From Selenomonadaceae bacterium (GTDB lineage: Bacteria; Bacillota; Negativicutes; Selenomonadales; Selenomonadaceae): a stretch of 64,000 bases of DNA. The notes below the pieces were generated by a model. It ran no database searches and was not told the DNA's origin. It worked only from the letters and a program-made list of their open reading frames with translations. Made by a program: the position numbers and the translations under genes. Below, one piece after another: positions 15,321 to 24,758 of the stretch. Each line of letters begins with the position of its first letter. The stretch's first letter is position 1. The stretch lies in contig JAFWWC010000028.1 of assembly GCA_017518105.1 (NCBI GenBank), forward strand, positions 48,277-112,276. The letters run 5' to 3'.

Positions 15321-16679
15321 ATGACCTTGGAAACGATAATTTTAGCAGCAGGCAAGGGCACGCGCATGAAAAGCGCTATGCCCAAAGTCTTACATAAAGT
15401 CGGCGGCAAACCTATGCTTCAACACGTCATCGACGCGGTAAAAAAAGCTGGCTCGTCGCGTGAAGTCGTAGTTATAGGTTCGGGAGCTGAACTGGTTATG
15501 CAGACGATTTCGGGCGTTGAATTTGTCATGCAAGAGGAGCAATTAGGAACAGGACACGCGGTTCTTTCGGCGGAGAAAAACTTTGAACAGTCGGAAGGAA
15601 CCGTTTTGATTCTGTGCGGCGATACACCGCTTTTGACGGGCGAGCTTTTGCAGAAGTTCACAGCCGCCCATGAAAGCTCCAAATGCGCGGCGACTGTCCT
15701 AACTGCCGAAATGCCCGATTCAACAGGTTATGGGCGCGTGATTCGCGAAACGGACGGCACGTTTAAAAAGATTGTCGAGGAGAAGGACGCAACCGAATTC
15801 GAGAAAAAAATCCGCGAGGTCAATGCGGGCGTCTATTGCTTCGACGTTAAGAAACTCTTCGGCGCGTTGGCTAAGGTCAAGAACGATAACGCGCAAGGCG
15901 AATACTATTTGCCCGACACGCTGACGATTCTTAAGGAGGCGGGCGAGACGGTCGGAGTTTTTACGGCTGACTATGCTGACGAGACGCTAGGGATAAATTC
16001 TCGTGTTCAGCTAGCCGCCGCCGATAGAGTCTTCCGCATGAAAAAGAATCACGAGCTTATGGACGCGGGCGTAACGATTATAGACCCCAACACAACTTTT
16101 ATTGATTGCGACGTTCAAATTGGGCAGGATACGATAATTCATCCTAACACGTACATTGAAGGCAAGACGACGATTGGCAGGGAGTGCGATATTGGTCCAG
16201 ATATTCGATTCACGGATATGAAGGTCGGCAACAAAGTCAAGGCGCAGTTCAGCTATTGCCACGAGGCTGAGATTTGCGACGGCGTCACGCTAGGTCCTTA
16301 TGTCCACATTCGCCCCGGCACGACGATTGGCACGGACGTTAAGATTGGAAACTTCGTCGAGGTCAAGAACTCCAATATCGGCAAAGGCTCCAAACTTCCG
16401 CACCTGCAATACATCGGCGATACGGATATGGGCGCGAACGTCAATGTTGGTTGCGGAACGGTAACTTGCAATTACGACGGCAAGAACAAGTTCCGCACGA
16501 AGATTGGCGACAATGCCTTTATCGGTTGCAATACAAATCTAGTCGCACCGGTAAGTGTCGGGGACGGAGCGTATATCGGGGCAGGTTCGACGATAACCAA
16601 GGACGTTCCGAAGAATAATCTAGCTGTCGCCCGCGCCCGCCAAACCAATATCGAAGTCTGGAAGGACAAACGCAAGTAG
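15321..16679 (+). CDS. glmU: Bifunctional N-acetylglucosamine-1-phosphate uridyltransferase/glucosamine-1-phosphate acetyltransferase
   Basis: 452 residues. GlmU acetylates glucosamine-1-phosphate and makes UDP-GlcNAc for peptidoglycan and lipid A. The N-terminal pyrophosphorylase starts LAAGKGTRMKSAMPKVLH. The C-terminal left-handed beta-helix (about 250-440) shows hexapeptide repeats and the conserved end segments. ATG 15321 has GGAGGT upstream; this site lies just after the GntR stop, so the genes are cotranscribed. Confidence 0.96.
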   Translation: MTLETIILAAGKGTRMKSAMPKVLHKVGGKPMLQHVIDAVKKAGSSREVVVIGSGAELVMQTISGVEFVMQEEQLGTGHAVLSAEKNFEQSEGTVLILCGDTPLLTGELLQKFTAAHESSKCAATVLTAEMPDSTGYGRVIRETDGTFKKIVEEKDATEFEKKIREVNAGVYCFDVKKLFGALAKVKNDNAQGEYYLPDTLTILKEAGETVGVFTADYADETLGINSRVQLAAADRVFRMKKNHELMDAGVTIIDPNTTFIDCDVQIGQDTIIHPNTYIEGKTTIGRECDIGPDIRFTDMKVGNKVKAQFSYCHEAEICDGVTLGPYVHIRPGTTIGTDVKIGNFVEVKNSNIGKGSKLPHLQYIGDTDMGANVNVGCGTVTCNYDGKNKFRTKIGDNAFIGCNTNLVAPVSVGDGAYIGAGSTITKDVPKNNLAVARARQTNIEVWKDKRK

Positions 16680-16754
16680 CCTTTGGAAGTGTGATTACTG
16701 CGTCGGCGTCTTGAACGCTGATTGAGTAAAATTTTTTTAGGGGAGCTGTTCAAC

Positions 16755-17714
16755 GTGAGCATTAATGGCAACACGATTAGTAACCTCTGTTTGATGACGG
16801 GCAACGCCAATCCTGAACTGGCGCAGAAAATCGCTGACCATATCGGCGTAAAAATCTTTGATACGTTCGTCGGACGCTTCAATAACGGCGAGTCGCAAGT
16901 CATGATTAGCGATAGCATACGCGGCAAGGATATTTTTATCGTTCAGCCGACGAGCCAACCCGTCAACGATAACTTAATGGACTTGCTGATTATGACGGAC
17001 GCTTGCAAGAGGGCTTCGGCACATTCAATCACGGCGGTTGTTCCCTACTACGCTTATGCCCGTCAAGACCGCAAGACACGCGGGCGCGAACCTATCTCCG
17101 CCAAACTCGTCGCCAATCTCATGGTCGCGGCTGGTATGTCACGCGTTTTGACTGTCGACTTGCACGCAGGACAAATTCAAGGGTTCTTCGATATTCCCGT
17201 TGACCACCTCAAGGCGGCTCCTGTGCTTGCCGATTACTTCCGAAACCGCAACTTCGGCGATGACTTGGTTGTCGTCTCGCCTGACTTGGGCGGCGTCACT
17301 CGTGCTAGGGAATTGGCGGACTATCTCAAGGCTCCGATTGCAATCATTGAAAAACGTCGCCCGCGTCCCGGCGAGGCAGAAGTCATGAGCATTATCGGCG
17401 AGGTCGAAGGAAAAGTTGCGCTGATGGTTGATGACATTGTAGACACGGCGGGCAGTCTCTGCGAAGGCGCGAAGGCTCTTAAGAAACTCGGCGCAAAGCA
17501 AGTTATCGCCGCGTGTACTCATGCAGTCCTTAGCAACAACGCCGTCGGCAAAATCAACAACTCCGATATTGAACAGCTCGTCATAACCGACACGATAGCC
17601 TTGCCGCCCGAAAAGCAATCGCCAAAAATTACAGTGCTTAGCATGGCTCCGGCTATCGGCGACGTTATCTTGAACATTCAGGCGCATCGCTCGGTTAGCT
17701 TGCTCTTTAAATGA
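16755..17714 (+). CDS. prs: Ribose-phosphate pyrophosphokinase
   Basis: 319 residues from GTG 16755, usual length. It makes PRPP from ribose-5-phosphate and ATP. The flexible loop RQDRKTRGREPISAK, the TVDLHAGQIQGFF segment and the PRPP-binding VDDIVDTAGSL are visible. The GTG is chosen because GGGGAG lies 8 bases upstream and the family's N-terminus begins here. A terminator follows at 17732. Confidence 0.95.
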   Translation: MSINGNTISNLCLMTGNANPELAQKIADHIGVKIFDTFVGRFNNGESQVMISDSIRGKDIFIVQPTSQPVNDNLMDLLIMTDACKRASAHSITAVVPYYAYARQDRKTRGREPISAKLVANLMVAAGMSRVLTVDLHAGQIQGFFDIPVDHLKAAPVLADYFRNRNFGDDLVVVSPDLGGVTRARELADYLKAPIAIIEKRRPRPGEAEVMSIIGEVEGKVALMVDDIVDTAGSLCEGAKALKKLGAKQVIAACTHAVLSNNAVGKINNSDIEQLVITDTIALPPEKQSPKITVLSMAPAIGDVILNIQAHRSVSLLFK

Positions 17715-17731
17715 TTCATAGAAGGTTTTAT

Positions 17732-17762
17732 CGGCGGTGAGCAATCGCCGCTGATTTTTTTT
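17732..17762 (+). terminator. Intrinsic terminator of the ispE-prs operon
   Basis: CGGCG pairs with CGCCG around GTGAGCAAT, followed by CTGA and eight T. Confidence 0.75.
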
Positions 17763-17777
17763 GCAGGAGGGATTTTT

Positions 17778-18110
17778 ATGCCAGCACCGCAAATTAAGGA
17801 TAAAATCAAAACTCGTGAGCGTCCAACTTACGAGGAAATGATTTGGGAACAACTGCAGGATACAAAAACTGAAGTCAGGGAAACTCGTAAAGAACTCAAT
17901 CAACGCATGGACAGAATCGAAGAAGAACTAAAAGCCACGCGGCAAGAATTGAATGCGCGTATCGACAAGCAGGAAGAGAAAATTGAAAGGCTTGCCGACA
18001 AAATTGATGACTTGCACAAGGAAATAAAATCTTCGACTGGACACATTTCCATTGCCAATATCTCGACGGTTGGCATTGCGCTTGCCGTCATTTATTCCAT
18101 AATCAAATAA
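17778..18110 (+). CDS. Small coiled-coil protein with C-terminal membrane helix
   Basis: 110 residues, function not recognised. About residues 20-88 are a continuous heptad-rich coiled coil (repeats of the type RKELNQRMDRIEEELKATRQ), and the last 20 residues form a hydrophobic anchor (ISTVGIALAVIYSIIK). The layout resembles phage haemolysin XhlA-like or cell-envelope tethering proteins, but no phage genes are nearby. AGGAGG precedes the ATG. htpG starts 21 bases later, so it may be cotranscribed with it. Confidence 0.7.
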   Translation: MPAPQIKDKIKTRERPTYEEMIWEQLQDTKTEVRETRKELNQRMDRIEEELKATRQELNARIDKQEEKIERLADKIDDLHKEIKSSTGHISIANISTVGIALAVIYSIIK

Positions 18111-18131
18111 ACGACAGGAGGAAAAGTTTTT

Positions 18132-20036
18132 ATGTCTATTGAAAAGCTGGAATTCCAAGCCGAAACCAAACGCCTGCTCGACTTGGTTGTTAATTCGATT
18201 TACACGAACAAGGAAATCTTTCTGCGCGAACTCATCAGCAATGCCAGCGACGCCCTCGACAAACTCCGTATCGAATCGCTGACGAACTCTGAGCTTGCCA
18301 GCGACGACGAACCGGAAATCTTTGTTGTGCCCGACGCCGCCACCAAGACCATTACAATCAGCGACAACGGAATCGGCATGACCCGCGAGGAAGTCATCTC
18401 GAATATCGGGACGATAGCTAAGAGCGGCACGAAAGATTTTCTCGACAAGCTCCGCGAGGCAAGCGGCTCGGCGGCTCAAGAACTTATCGGGCAATTCGGC
18501 GTCGGCTTTTACTCGGCGTTCATCGTCGCGGAGGAAGTCGAAATTCTAACACGCAAGGCGGGCACGGATTCGGCTGTTAAGTGGACGAGCGACGGCGCGG
18601 GCGAATACTCGATTGAAGACTTTGACAAAGAAACGCACGGCACGACGATTGTTTTGCACCTTAAAAAAGATTTCTGCGGCGACGGCGAATACAACTTCAC
18701 GGACGCGCACGAGGTCGAACGGCTCATCAAGAAGTACTCCGATTTTGTGCGCTATCCAATCAAGATGAATTTCGAGGTTAAGGGCAAGGACGAAGACAAG
18801 CCAGAGATTGAGATTCGCACAGTCAATTCAATGAAGCCGCTTTGGACGCGCAATAAGTCCGAGATAACCCGCGAAGAGTACGACGAATTCTTCAAGCAAC
18901 AAATGCACGAGTGGGAGGCTCCTCTTGAAGTCTTCCACGTCAAGGCGGAAGGCACCGTCGAATATACCGCGCTCCTTTGCATACCCAAGCGGGCTGCGAA
19001 CAATCTTTATTACTCCGATTACGAGGCGGGGCTTCAGCTGTATTCGCGGCACGTTTTCATTATGGATAAGTGCAAAGACTTTTTGCCGGATTATCTGCGG
19101 TTCGTCAAAGGTTTGGTTGATTCGCCCGATTTGCCGCTGAACATTTCCCGCGAGATACTTCAGCAGAGCGTTGAGGTTAAAGTTATCGGCAAGGCGTTGG
19201 AAAAGAACATTCAAAAGCAACTCGGCAAGATGTTAAAGGACGACCGCGACAAGTACGAAGAGTTCTGGCGCGAGTTCGGTAAGTCGCTAAAAATTGGCGT
19301 TTATAATTCCATGTTCGACACGAAACTAAAGGACGCGCTGAAAGATTTGCTCCTGTTCCCGACTTCCAATGACGGCGGCAAGCTCTCGACGCTGGCGGAG
19401 TATGTTGGGCGTATGCCGGACTTCCAGAAAAATATTTACGTGGCGGCGGGCAAGGACGCCTCTGCGATTGAACAGCTCCCGCAAATGGAATTGCTCCGCG
19501 AACGCGGGCTTGAGGTGATTTACTTAACTGACCCCGTAGACGAGTTTGCCATTCAAGTCTTGCACGAGTATGACGAAAAGCATTTCCAGTCGATAACGCA
19601 GGAGAATTTCGAGCTTGATGACGCCGAGTCGCAGAAGGTCAAAGCCGAGGTCGAAGAGATTGCCAAGACTCATGAAGATTTACTCAAAGACGTTAAGGAG
19701 GCAATCGGCGACGACGTTAAGGAAGTGCGGCTGACTTCGCGGCTAAAATCGGGTGCAGTCTGTTTGGTCACGGGCGAGGGCGGACCTTCACTGACAATGG
19801 AGAAAACTTTCGCGGCGATGAATAATCCGCTATTCAAGGCGACGCAAATCCTTGAGCTTAATCCGAATCACGCGGTGTTTAAGAAGTTGGAAAGCCTCCA
19901 CGAGGGCGGCAAGGATTCCCCAGCCTTCAAAGACCTGTGCACGACGCTTTACGCGCTGGCGTTGCTTATGGAAGGCGTCCTGCCCAACAACCCCGCCGAT
20001 TTAGCCAATAAGGTCACGGAACTATTAACAAAGTAA
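18132..20036 (+). CDS. htpG: Molecular chaperone HtpG (Hsp90)
   Basis: 634 residues, full length. The ATP-binding GHKL domain shows FLRELISNASDALDKLR, DNGIGMTREEV and GQFGVGFYSAF. The middle domain and a C-terminal dimerisation domain follow. It assists folding and stress recovery in the cytoplasm. CAGGAGGAAAAG lies before the ATG. A terminator with eight T ends the unit. Confidence 0.97.
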   Translation: MSIEKLEFQAETKRLLDLVVNSIYTNKEIFLRELISNASDALDKLRIESLTNSELASDDEPEIFVVPDAATKTITISDNGIGMTREEVISNIGTIAKSGTKDFLDKLREASGSAAQELIGQFGVGFYSAFIVAEEVEILTRKAGTDSAVKWTSDGAGEYSIEDFDKETHGTTIVLHLKKDFCGDGEYNFTDAHEVERLIKKYSDFVRYPIKMNFEVKGKDEDKPEIEIRTVNSMKPLWTRNKSEITREEYDEFFKQQMHEWEAPLEVFHVKAEGTVEYTALLCIPKRAANNLYYSDYEAGLQLYSRHVFIMDKCKDFLPDYLRFVKGLVDSPDLPLNISREILQQSVEVKVIGKALEKNIQKQLGKMLKDDRDKYEEFWREFGKSLKIGVYNSMFDTKLKDALKDLLLFPTSNDGGKLSTLAEYVGRMPDFQKNIYVAAGKDASAIEQLPQMELLRERGLEVIYLTDPVDEFAIQVLHEYDEKHFQSITQENFELDDAESQKVKAEVEEIAKTHEDLLKDVKEAIGDDVKEVRLTSRLKSGAVCLVTGEGGPSLTMEKTFAAMNNPLFKATQILELNPNHAVFKKLESLHEGGKDSPAFKDLCTTLYALALLMEGVLPNNPADLANKVTELLTK

Positions 20037-20039
20037 CGT

Positions 20040-20068
20040 TTGCAATTCGCAAGCAAATAATTTAAAAT
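20040..20068 (+). promoter_or_regulatory. Promoter of the mla-tam-bam operon, next to the htpG terminator
   Basis: TTGCAA (20040-20045), 17 bases, TAAAAT (20063-20068). The predicted start (about 20075) falls inside the htpG terminator hairpin, so the new transcript would not contain a complete hairpin. Confidence 0.45.
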
Positions 20069-20099
20069 CCCCCTGTGAAGTGCAAGGGGATTTTTTTTG
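20066..20099 (+). terminator. Intrinsic terminator of htpG
   Basis: TCCCCCT pairs with AGGGGA around GTGAAGTGCA, followed by eight T. Confidence 0.8.
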
Positions 20100-20119
20100 T
20101 AGGGATGCTCGGAGGTAAG

Positions 20120-20845
20120 ATGATAAAACTCATAAACGTCACGAAAGTTTTTGGCAAGAAGGTCGCGCTGAACAATATCAACCTTGAGATTGCTGACGGC
20201 GAAACGCTTGCGATAATCGGCGGGTCTGGTTCGGGCAAGTCGACGCTCCTTAGGCTGATGATTGGTCTGATTCAACCGACGAATGGCGAGATTTGGATAG
20301 GCGACGACGAGATTTCACATATGGACGAACGAGAAATGATGAGAGTTCGACTGCGAATGGGAATGGTCTTCCAATATTCCGCGCTGTTCGATTCGATGAC
20401 GGTCGGCGATAACGTTGCTTTCGGGCTGGTGGAGCACACGGACTATAGCAAGGAAAAGATTCAAGCAATCGTTCGGGAGAAACTTCATCAAGTCGGCTTG
20501 GAGGGTGTGGAAGACCGTATGCCAAATGAACTTAGCGGCGGCATGAAGAAGAGAGTTTCCTTGGCGCGGGCGATTGCCTTTGAACCGGAAATTATTTTTT
20601 ATGACGAACCTAGCTCTGGTCTCGACCCGATTACGACGAATAGGATTGACGAGCTGATTATAGAGACGCAACGAGCCTTGAAGGTAACGAGCATTGTCGT
20701 TACGCATGACATGGTGAGCGCGTGCCGAATTGCCAATCGAATCGCAATGGTTTATAACGGCGAACTGATTGCAGTCGACACGCCCGATAACTTTAAGAAG
20801 ATTCAAGACCAACGCGTCAAAGAGTTCTTCCGATTAATAGATTAA
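20120..20845 (+). CDS. mlaF: MlaF-like phospholipid ABC transporter ATP-binding protein
   Basis: 241 residues. Walker A GGSGSGKST, signature LSGGMKKRVSLARA and Walker B IIFYDEPSSGLDP with the switch VVTHDM are intact. The LSGGMKKR signature and the adjacent MCE gene identify it as MlaF, which powers glycerophospholipid movement between inner and outer membrane. ATG 20120 follows CGGAGGTAAG. The membrane permease MlaE, its obligate partner, is not encoded beside it or elsewhere in this window. Confidence 0.88.
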   Translation: MIKLINVTKVFGKKVALNNINLEIADGETLAIIGGSGSGKSTLLRLMIGLIQPTNGEIWIGDDEISHMDEREMMRVRLRMGMVFQYSALFDSMTVGDNVAFGLVEHTDYSKEKIQAIVREKLHQVGLEGVEDRMPNELSGGMKKRVSLARAIAFEPEIIFYDEPSSGLDPITTNRIDELIIETQRALKVTSIVVTHDMVSACRIANRIAMVYNGELIAVDTPDNFKKIQDQRVKEFFRLID

Positions 20846-20864
20846 ACCTCAAGGAGGCGAGAGA

Positions 20865-22169
20865 ATGTCAGTTGAAGCAAAAGTCGGAGCGTTTACAGTC
20901 GGAGGATTAATGCTATTGGGCGGCGCGGCGGCTGGGCTAGGAGATTTCAGTTTCGGCGGCAATGACGATTATATTTTGTACGCGGGCTTTAAACAGGTCG
21001 TAGGACTTCAGCAGCAGTCGGACGTTCGCTTGAGCGGCGTCTTGGTCGGCAAGGTCACTAAAATTACGACAGAAGGTACCGGCGTCACCGTCACGATGGC
21101 TGTTAATCCCGACGCGAAGATTCCTAAGCAGTCTAAGGTCTCGATAACTTCAAGCGGCGTCATGGGCGAGAAGTTCATAAACTTTCAGCCCAAAGTCGAT
21201 AACGGCGAATATCTTCAGAACGGCGACTATCTTTACGGCACGGACGAAGCGGGTATGGATAAGATGTTCGACGGCTTAACAAAGGTTATGGACAAGGTCG
21301 AAGTTCTCTTGCAGGACGTGCACGCAATCTTAGGCGACGATGTATTTAAAACGTCAGTTGTGGATATGAGCAAGAATATGAGCGAAGCCTCCGAGCACGT
21401 AAACAATATGACAGGCACTTTTGAAAAGATTGCAAAAGACAACGAAGCACTCTTCAACGATATGATTCAGCAAATGAATGGGGCGGTTGCCAATATGAAT
21501 CAGTCGATGGCGAACGTCGAGCACATGACAGCTAACCTAGATAAGTTCGCAGGCGACCCGCAGACCGTCGAAGAATTGAAGATGACGCTTAATAACATTG
21601 CTAAGACCTCAAGCTCGGTGGCGAACATGGCGGACAACATGAACAAGTTCGCGGGCGACCCACAAGTTGCCGAAGACTTGAAAGCGACCGTTCACAATGC
21701 CCGAAGCCTAACCGAACGCGCCGATAAGCTTTTGGGCAAGGTGGAAGGCACCGCCGATAAGATTTCAAAGATTGACGTTGCGCCCTCGGTTGATATACTA
21801 TACAGCGGCAAGAAGCACAACTGGAATACGAACTTCAATCTGGATGTGAGGAGCGACGATACAACCTTCTTGCTCGGCGCGGAAGACATTGGAGACCATA
21901 CGAAATTGAACTTGCAAGCAGGGAAAAAATTCGGGACGGACTTTGGAGCACGTGGAGGAGTCATCGCGGGCAAACCGGGCATAGGACTGGACGCCTACGC
22001 CGGGAGCCGGTGGAAGTTCTCCGCCGAAGCCTACGACCTAAATCATGGCAGAGTTCGTTTGAAGTCGCAATTCAAAGTCGCCGATTCAACTTATCTCCTC
22101 GGCGAGTGGCACGCCGTCAACAAGAAGGAAGAGCGCGCTTTTTATTTCGGGCTAAAGCAGGAGTTCTGA
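20865..22169 (+). CDS. mlaD: Elongated MlaD: MCE domain protein with C-terminal beta-barrel-like region
   Basis: 434 residues, far longer than E. coli MlaD (about 183). An N-terminal membrane anchor is followed by one MCE domain (about 38-118, VGLQQQSDVRLSGVLVGKVT), a long helical stretch (about 130-300, repeated NMADNMNKFAGDPQ-type segments) and a C-terminal region of alternating amphipathic strands (about 310-434) ending in phenylalanine. This is the form described for Veillonella parvula, in which MlaD spans the periplasm and ends in an outer-membrane barrel. AAGGAGGCGAGAG precedes the ATG. It carries phospholipids with MlaF/MlaE. Confidence 0.88.
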   Translation: MSVEAKVGAFTVGGLMLLGGAAAGLGDFSFGGNDDYILYAGFKQVVGLQQQSDVRLSGVLVGKVTKITTEGTGVTVTMAVNPDAKIPKQSKVSITSSGVMGEKFINFQPKVDNGEYLQNGDYLYGTDEAGMDKMFDGLTKVMDKVEVLLQDVHAILGDDVFKTSVVDMSKNMSEASEHVNNMTGTFEKIAKDNEALFNDMIQQMNGAVANMNQSMANVEHMTANLDKFAGDPQTVEELKMTLNNIAKTSSSVANMADNMNKFAGDPQVAEDLKATVHNARSLTERADKLLGKVEGTADKISKIDVAPSVDILYSGKKHNWNTNFNLDVRSDDTTFLLGAEDIGDHTKLNLQAGKKFGTDFGARGGVIAGKPGIGLDAYAGSRWKFSAEAYDLNHGRVRLKSQFKVADSTYLLGEWHAVNKKEERAFYFGLKQEF

Positions 22170-22170
22170 T

Positions 22171-23136
22171 ATGAGAAATCTTTTGGCAATGTTCTTTGTG
22201 ATGATGATACTGCTGACGGGTTGCAGCAACGAACCGTCCGTTGAAGTCAAGACGGCAAAAGTTGCGGCGGGGGATGGGGCTTTGACCTTAACACGCGACG
22301 GAAAAATTTCCCTTAGCAATGAACAAGAGGTTCTGTCGGGCGTGTCAGGCAACGTGATAGAAAAATCCTTCCAGGACGGCGACGAGGTGACGGAGGGGCA
22401 GCCACTGTTCAAGATAGGCAGTAAGGAAGCTGAGACCGAACTTTTGCAAGCTAAGCAGGAACTCGCACAGGCAATGACTACCCTGGCAAAGGAAGTCGCG
22501 CAAAAAAAGCCCGTCGAAGAACTGCAAGCCGAGATATCCGAACGTCAAGCACTCATAAAAAAGTTGGAGGACGAGTCGGCGGCGGGGATTGTCTCTTCGC
22601 CGATGGCAGGTCAAGTTAATATCGGAAGCGTTCGGCTCGGTGCAGAGGTCAAAGCTGATGAAACGGTTCTCGCGACGGTCGGCAAGGATAATCCAGTTAT
22701 CGTTCGCTTTGAAGTTTCGGAGGCGGAGAAAAATATTTTGTCGACGGGCAAGTCTAAAGTCACGCTGAAATTTATCGACGGCACGACTTATCCTCGCGAA
22801 GGCAAGCTAACCTTCAATGGCACGACGGCGGAGGCGACCTTCGATAATCCAATCGGGCTGTTGCTCCTTGGTAATGATGTTCGGCTTGAGATTAGCGGCT
22901 TGAGCGTTCCCGATGCTCTGCTTGTCCCCGAACAGGCGATTCATCAGCGCGAAGGCGGAGATTATGTCTTCGCTGTCGATTCAAATAAAGCCGCCTTGAA
23001 GAAAGTTTCAATCGGCGGCAAGATAGGTAATAAATTCATTGTGGATGACGGCTTGAAGGCGGGCGAAGAGGTTGTCATTGAGGGCTTGAGCAATCTGCAC
23101 GAAGGCACGCCGCTTTCCGTGAAGAACGATAAATAA
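22171..23136 (+). CDS. Lipoprotein periplasmic adaptor (HlyD/RND membrane-fusion family)
   Basis: 321 residues. A signal peptide ends in a lipobox (LLTGC, cysteine about residue 18). Lipoyl-like halves (GVSGNVIEKSFQDGDEVTEG and SSPMAGQVNIGSVRLGAEV) flank a short coiled coil (about 88-135), followed by beta-barrel and membrane-proximal domains. Such adaptors link an inner-membrane pump to TolC, which is the next gene, yet no RND, MFS or ABC pump is present. The start is 1 base after the mlaD stop, so it belongs to the mla-tam-bam operon. Confidence 0.85.
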   Translation: MRNLLAMFFVMMILLTGCSNEPSVEVKTAKVAAGDGALTLTRDGKISLSNEQEVLSGVSGNVIEKSFQDGDEVTEGQPLFKIGSKEAETELLQAKQELAQAMTTLAKEVAQKKPVEELQAEISERQALIKKLEDESAAGIVSSPMAGQVNIGSVRLGAEVKADETVLATVGKDNPVIVRFEVSEAEKNILSTGKSKVTLKFIDGTTYPREGKLTFNGTTAEATFDNPIGLLLLGNDVRLEISGLSVPDALLVPEQAIHQREGGDYVFAVDSNKAALKKVSIGGKIGNKFIVDDGLKAGEEVVIEGLSNLHEGTPLSVKNDK

Positions 23137-23153
23137 GTTTGGAGGAGATTGAG

Positions 23154-24734
23154 ATGAGGATTTCCAATCGTATCAAAAAGAATATTCGCAGGAAGCTGGC
23201 GGCAATGTGTGCGGGCATCATGGCTTTGATAAACGTCGGCACGGTCGACGCGGCGGCGGTCGTTAACATCACGCTGGACGAGACAATACAACGTGCCTTC
23301 GAGAACAACCGCACGATTAAAGAATCAGTTGCTGAACGCTCGCAAGCCTTCTGGAGCTTGAGTGAGGCACGCCGCCAAGGCAATCCGCAATTAACGTGGA
23401 GTTGGAGCGGCGCACGCGTCGGCGGCATGTCTTACGATGCCTCGAATACTCGCCACGCCTTTACAAACACTGGCTCTATAAGTATGCCAATCTATCAAGG
23501 CGGGCGGCTAAGGGAAGGTCGTCGCTCGGCTCGTTATGCGTTAAGTTCGGCGGATTTGTCCCTGGAAAACACAATGCAGACAGTTCGCTTGCAGTCGACG
23601 GTTTATTATTTTGATGTCCTGCAGTACAGAAACTTAATCGACGTCCACGAGGAAGAAGTCTTGACTTTGCAGGAGCATTTAAGAAACGTCATGGCGCAAT
23701 TCCGCGTGGGCACCGTGGCTAAGGTCGACGTTTTGGAGTCGCAGGTCGAACTTGCAAACGCTATGCAAACTCTCGTAAACGCCCAAAACGCTTACGACGT
23801 TGCGGTTGCGAATCTGAACAACTACATTGGTTTGCCCGCTGATACGGTTATTCGTCCTCAAGAACAGCTCACTTACAGGAAGTACGATTTGAAGTTGAGC
23901 GACTGCACCGCTTATGCTTTGGAGAACCGCGCCGATGCCGCTATGGCTGATTACGCCGTTAAGCAAGCCGAGTCCGCTAAGAAATCGGCTAAGTCGGGCT
24001 GGTATCCAAGTGTCAATGCGGGTATCTCCAAGGAAATTGATACGGAAAATATGTTCGGGCACAAGACGAACGACCAATGGTCGATTGGGGTTAGTGCCTC
24101 GTGGAATATCTTTGACGGCGGCATAACTCGTGCGCAAGTCAATCAGGCGGATGCGGCTTTGATTCGTGCACAAGAGGTCGCCGCCCAGACCCGTGAACAA
24201 ATTCAGCTTGAAGTGCAATCGGCTTTCCTAGACCTGCACGCGGCAGAAAGGAATATCGGCACCACGCAAGCGGCGGTTGTCCTCGGCGAAGAGAACTATA
24301 AGATTGCTCAGGTTCGATACGCGGCGGGCGTGGGCACAAACCTTGAAGTTATGGACGCCTCGGAAAAGTTAATGGAGTCTCGCTCGAATTATTTCACGGC
24401 TCTTTACAACTACAACGTGGCTAAGGCGTCGCTTGATAGATATATGGGCGTGCCGGTCGAAATTGATGTTGTGCGTTATGTCGAATCCGAGCACGAAGGC
24501 AAGACCGCCGCGCAGTCCCGCGAAGACGCCGCCTTGACTAGTGACGCCGCCGCAGTTCCAGAGACCGCTGAAGTCGCGCCAGTCGTCTTGATTGATTTCG
24601 AGAACCCCGCGCCGTTGCCCTCCGAAGAAGTCGACAAAGATAAGGCTAACGCTAAACCAGAAGCCAAAGATAACGTTCAACAAGAAACCAAAGACAACGT
24701 TCAACAAGAGATTAAAGATAAAGCCTTTGAATAA
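23154..24734 (+). CDS. tolC: TolC family outer-membrane efflux protein
   Basis: 526 residues. A signal peptide (ends near VDAAA, about residue 30) is followed by two internally homologous OEP repeats (VNITLDETIQRAFENNRTIK and the YKLSDCTAYALENRAD half) that form the barrel plus periplasmic tunnel. The last 70 residues are a low-complexity acidic and lysine-rich tail with imperfect repeats (KDNVQQETKDNVQQEIKD). ATG 23154 has GGAGGAGA upstream. It is the outer-membrane exit duct for the adaptor encoded just before it. Confidence 0.9.
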   Translation: MRISNRIKKNIRRKLAAMCAGIMALINVGTVDAAAVVNITLDETIQRAFENNRTIKESVAERSQAFWSLSEARRQGNPQLTWSWSGARVGGMSYDASNTRHAFTNTGSISMPIYQGGRLREGRRSARYALSSADLSLENTMQTVRLQSTVYYFDVLQYRNLIDVHEEEVLTLQEHLRNVMAQFRVGTVAKVDVLESQVELANAMQTLVNAQNAYDVAVANLNNYIGLPADTVIRPQEQLTYRKYDLKLSDCTAYALENRADAAMADYAVKQAESAKKSAKSGWYPSVNAGISKEIDTENMFGHKTNDQWSIGVSASWNIFDGGITRAQVNQADAALIRAQEVAAQTREQIQLEVQSAFLDLHAAERNIGTTQAAVVLGEENYKIAQVRYAAGVGTNLEVMDASEKLMESRSNYFTALYNYNVAKASLDRYMGVPVEIDVVRYVESEHEGKTAAQSREDAALTSDAAAVPETAEVAPVVLIDFENPAPLPSEEVDKDKANAKPEAKDNVQQETKDNVQQEIKDKAFE

Positions 24735-24758
24735 AATTTTTGAGAGGAGCGGCTCGCC

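Noticed and set aside
16680..16754. Promoter between glmU and prs
   Set aside because: TTGAAC and TAAAAT are only 10 bases apart; no acceptable spacing was found.
17778..18110. Prophage remnant suggested by the XhlA-like coiled-coil protein
   Set aside because: No other phage gene, attachment site or composition change lies between prs and htpG.
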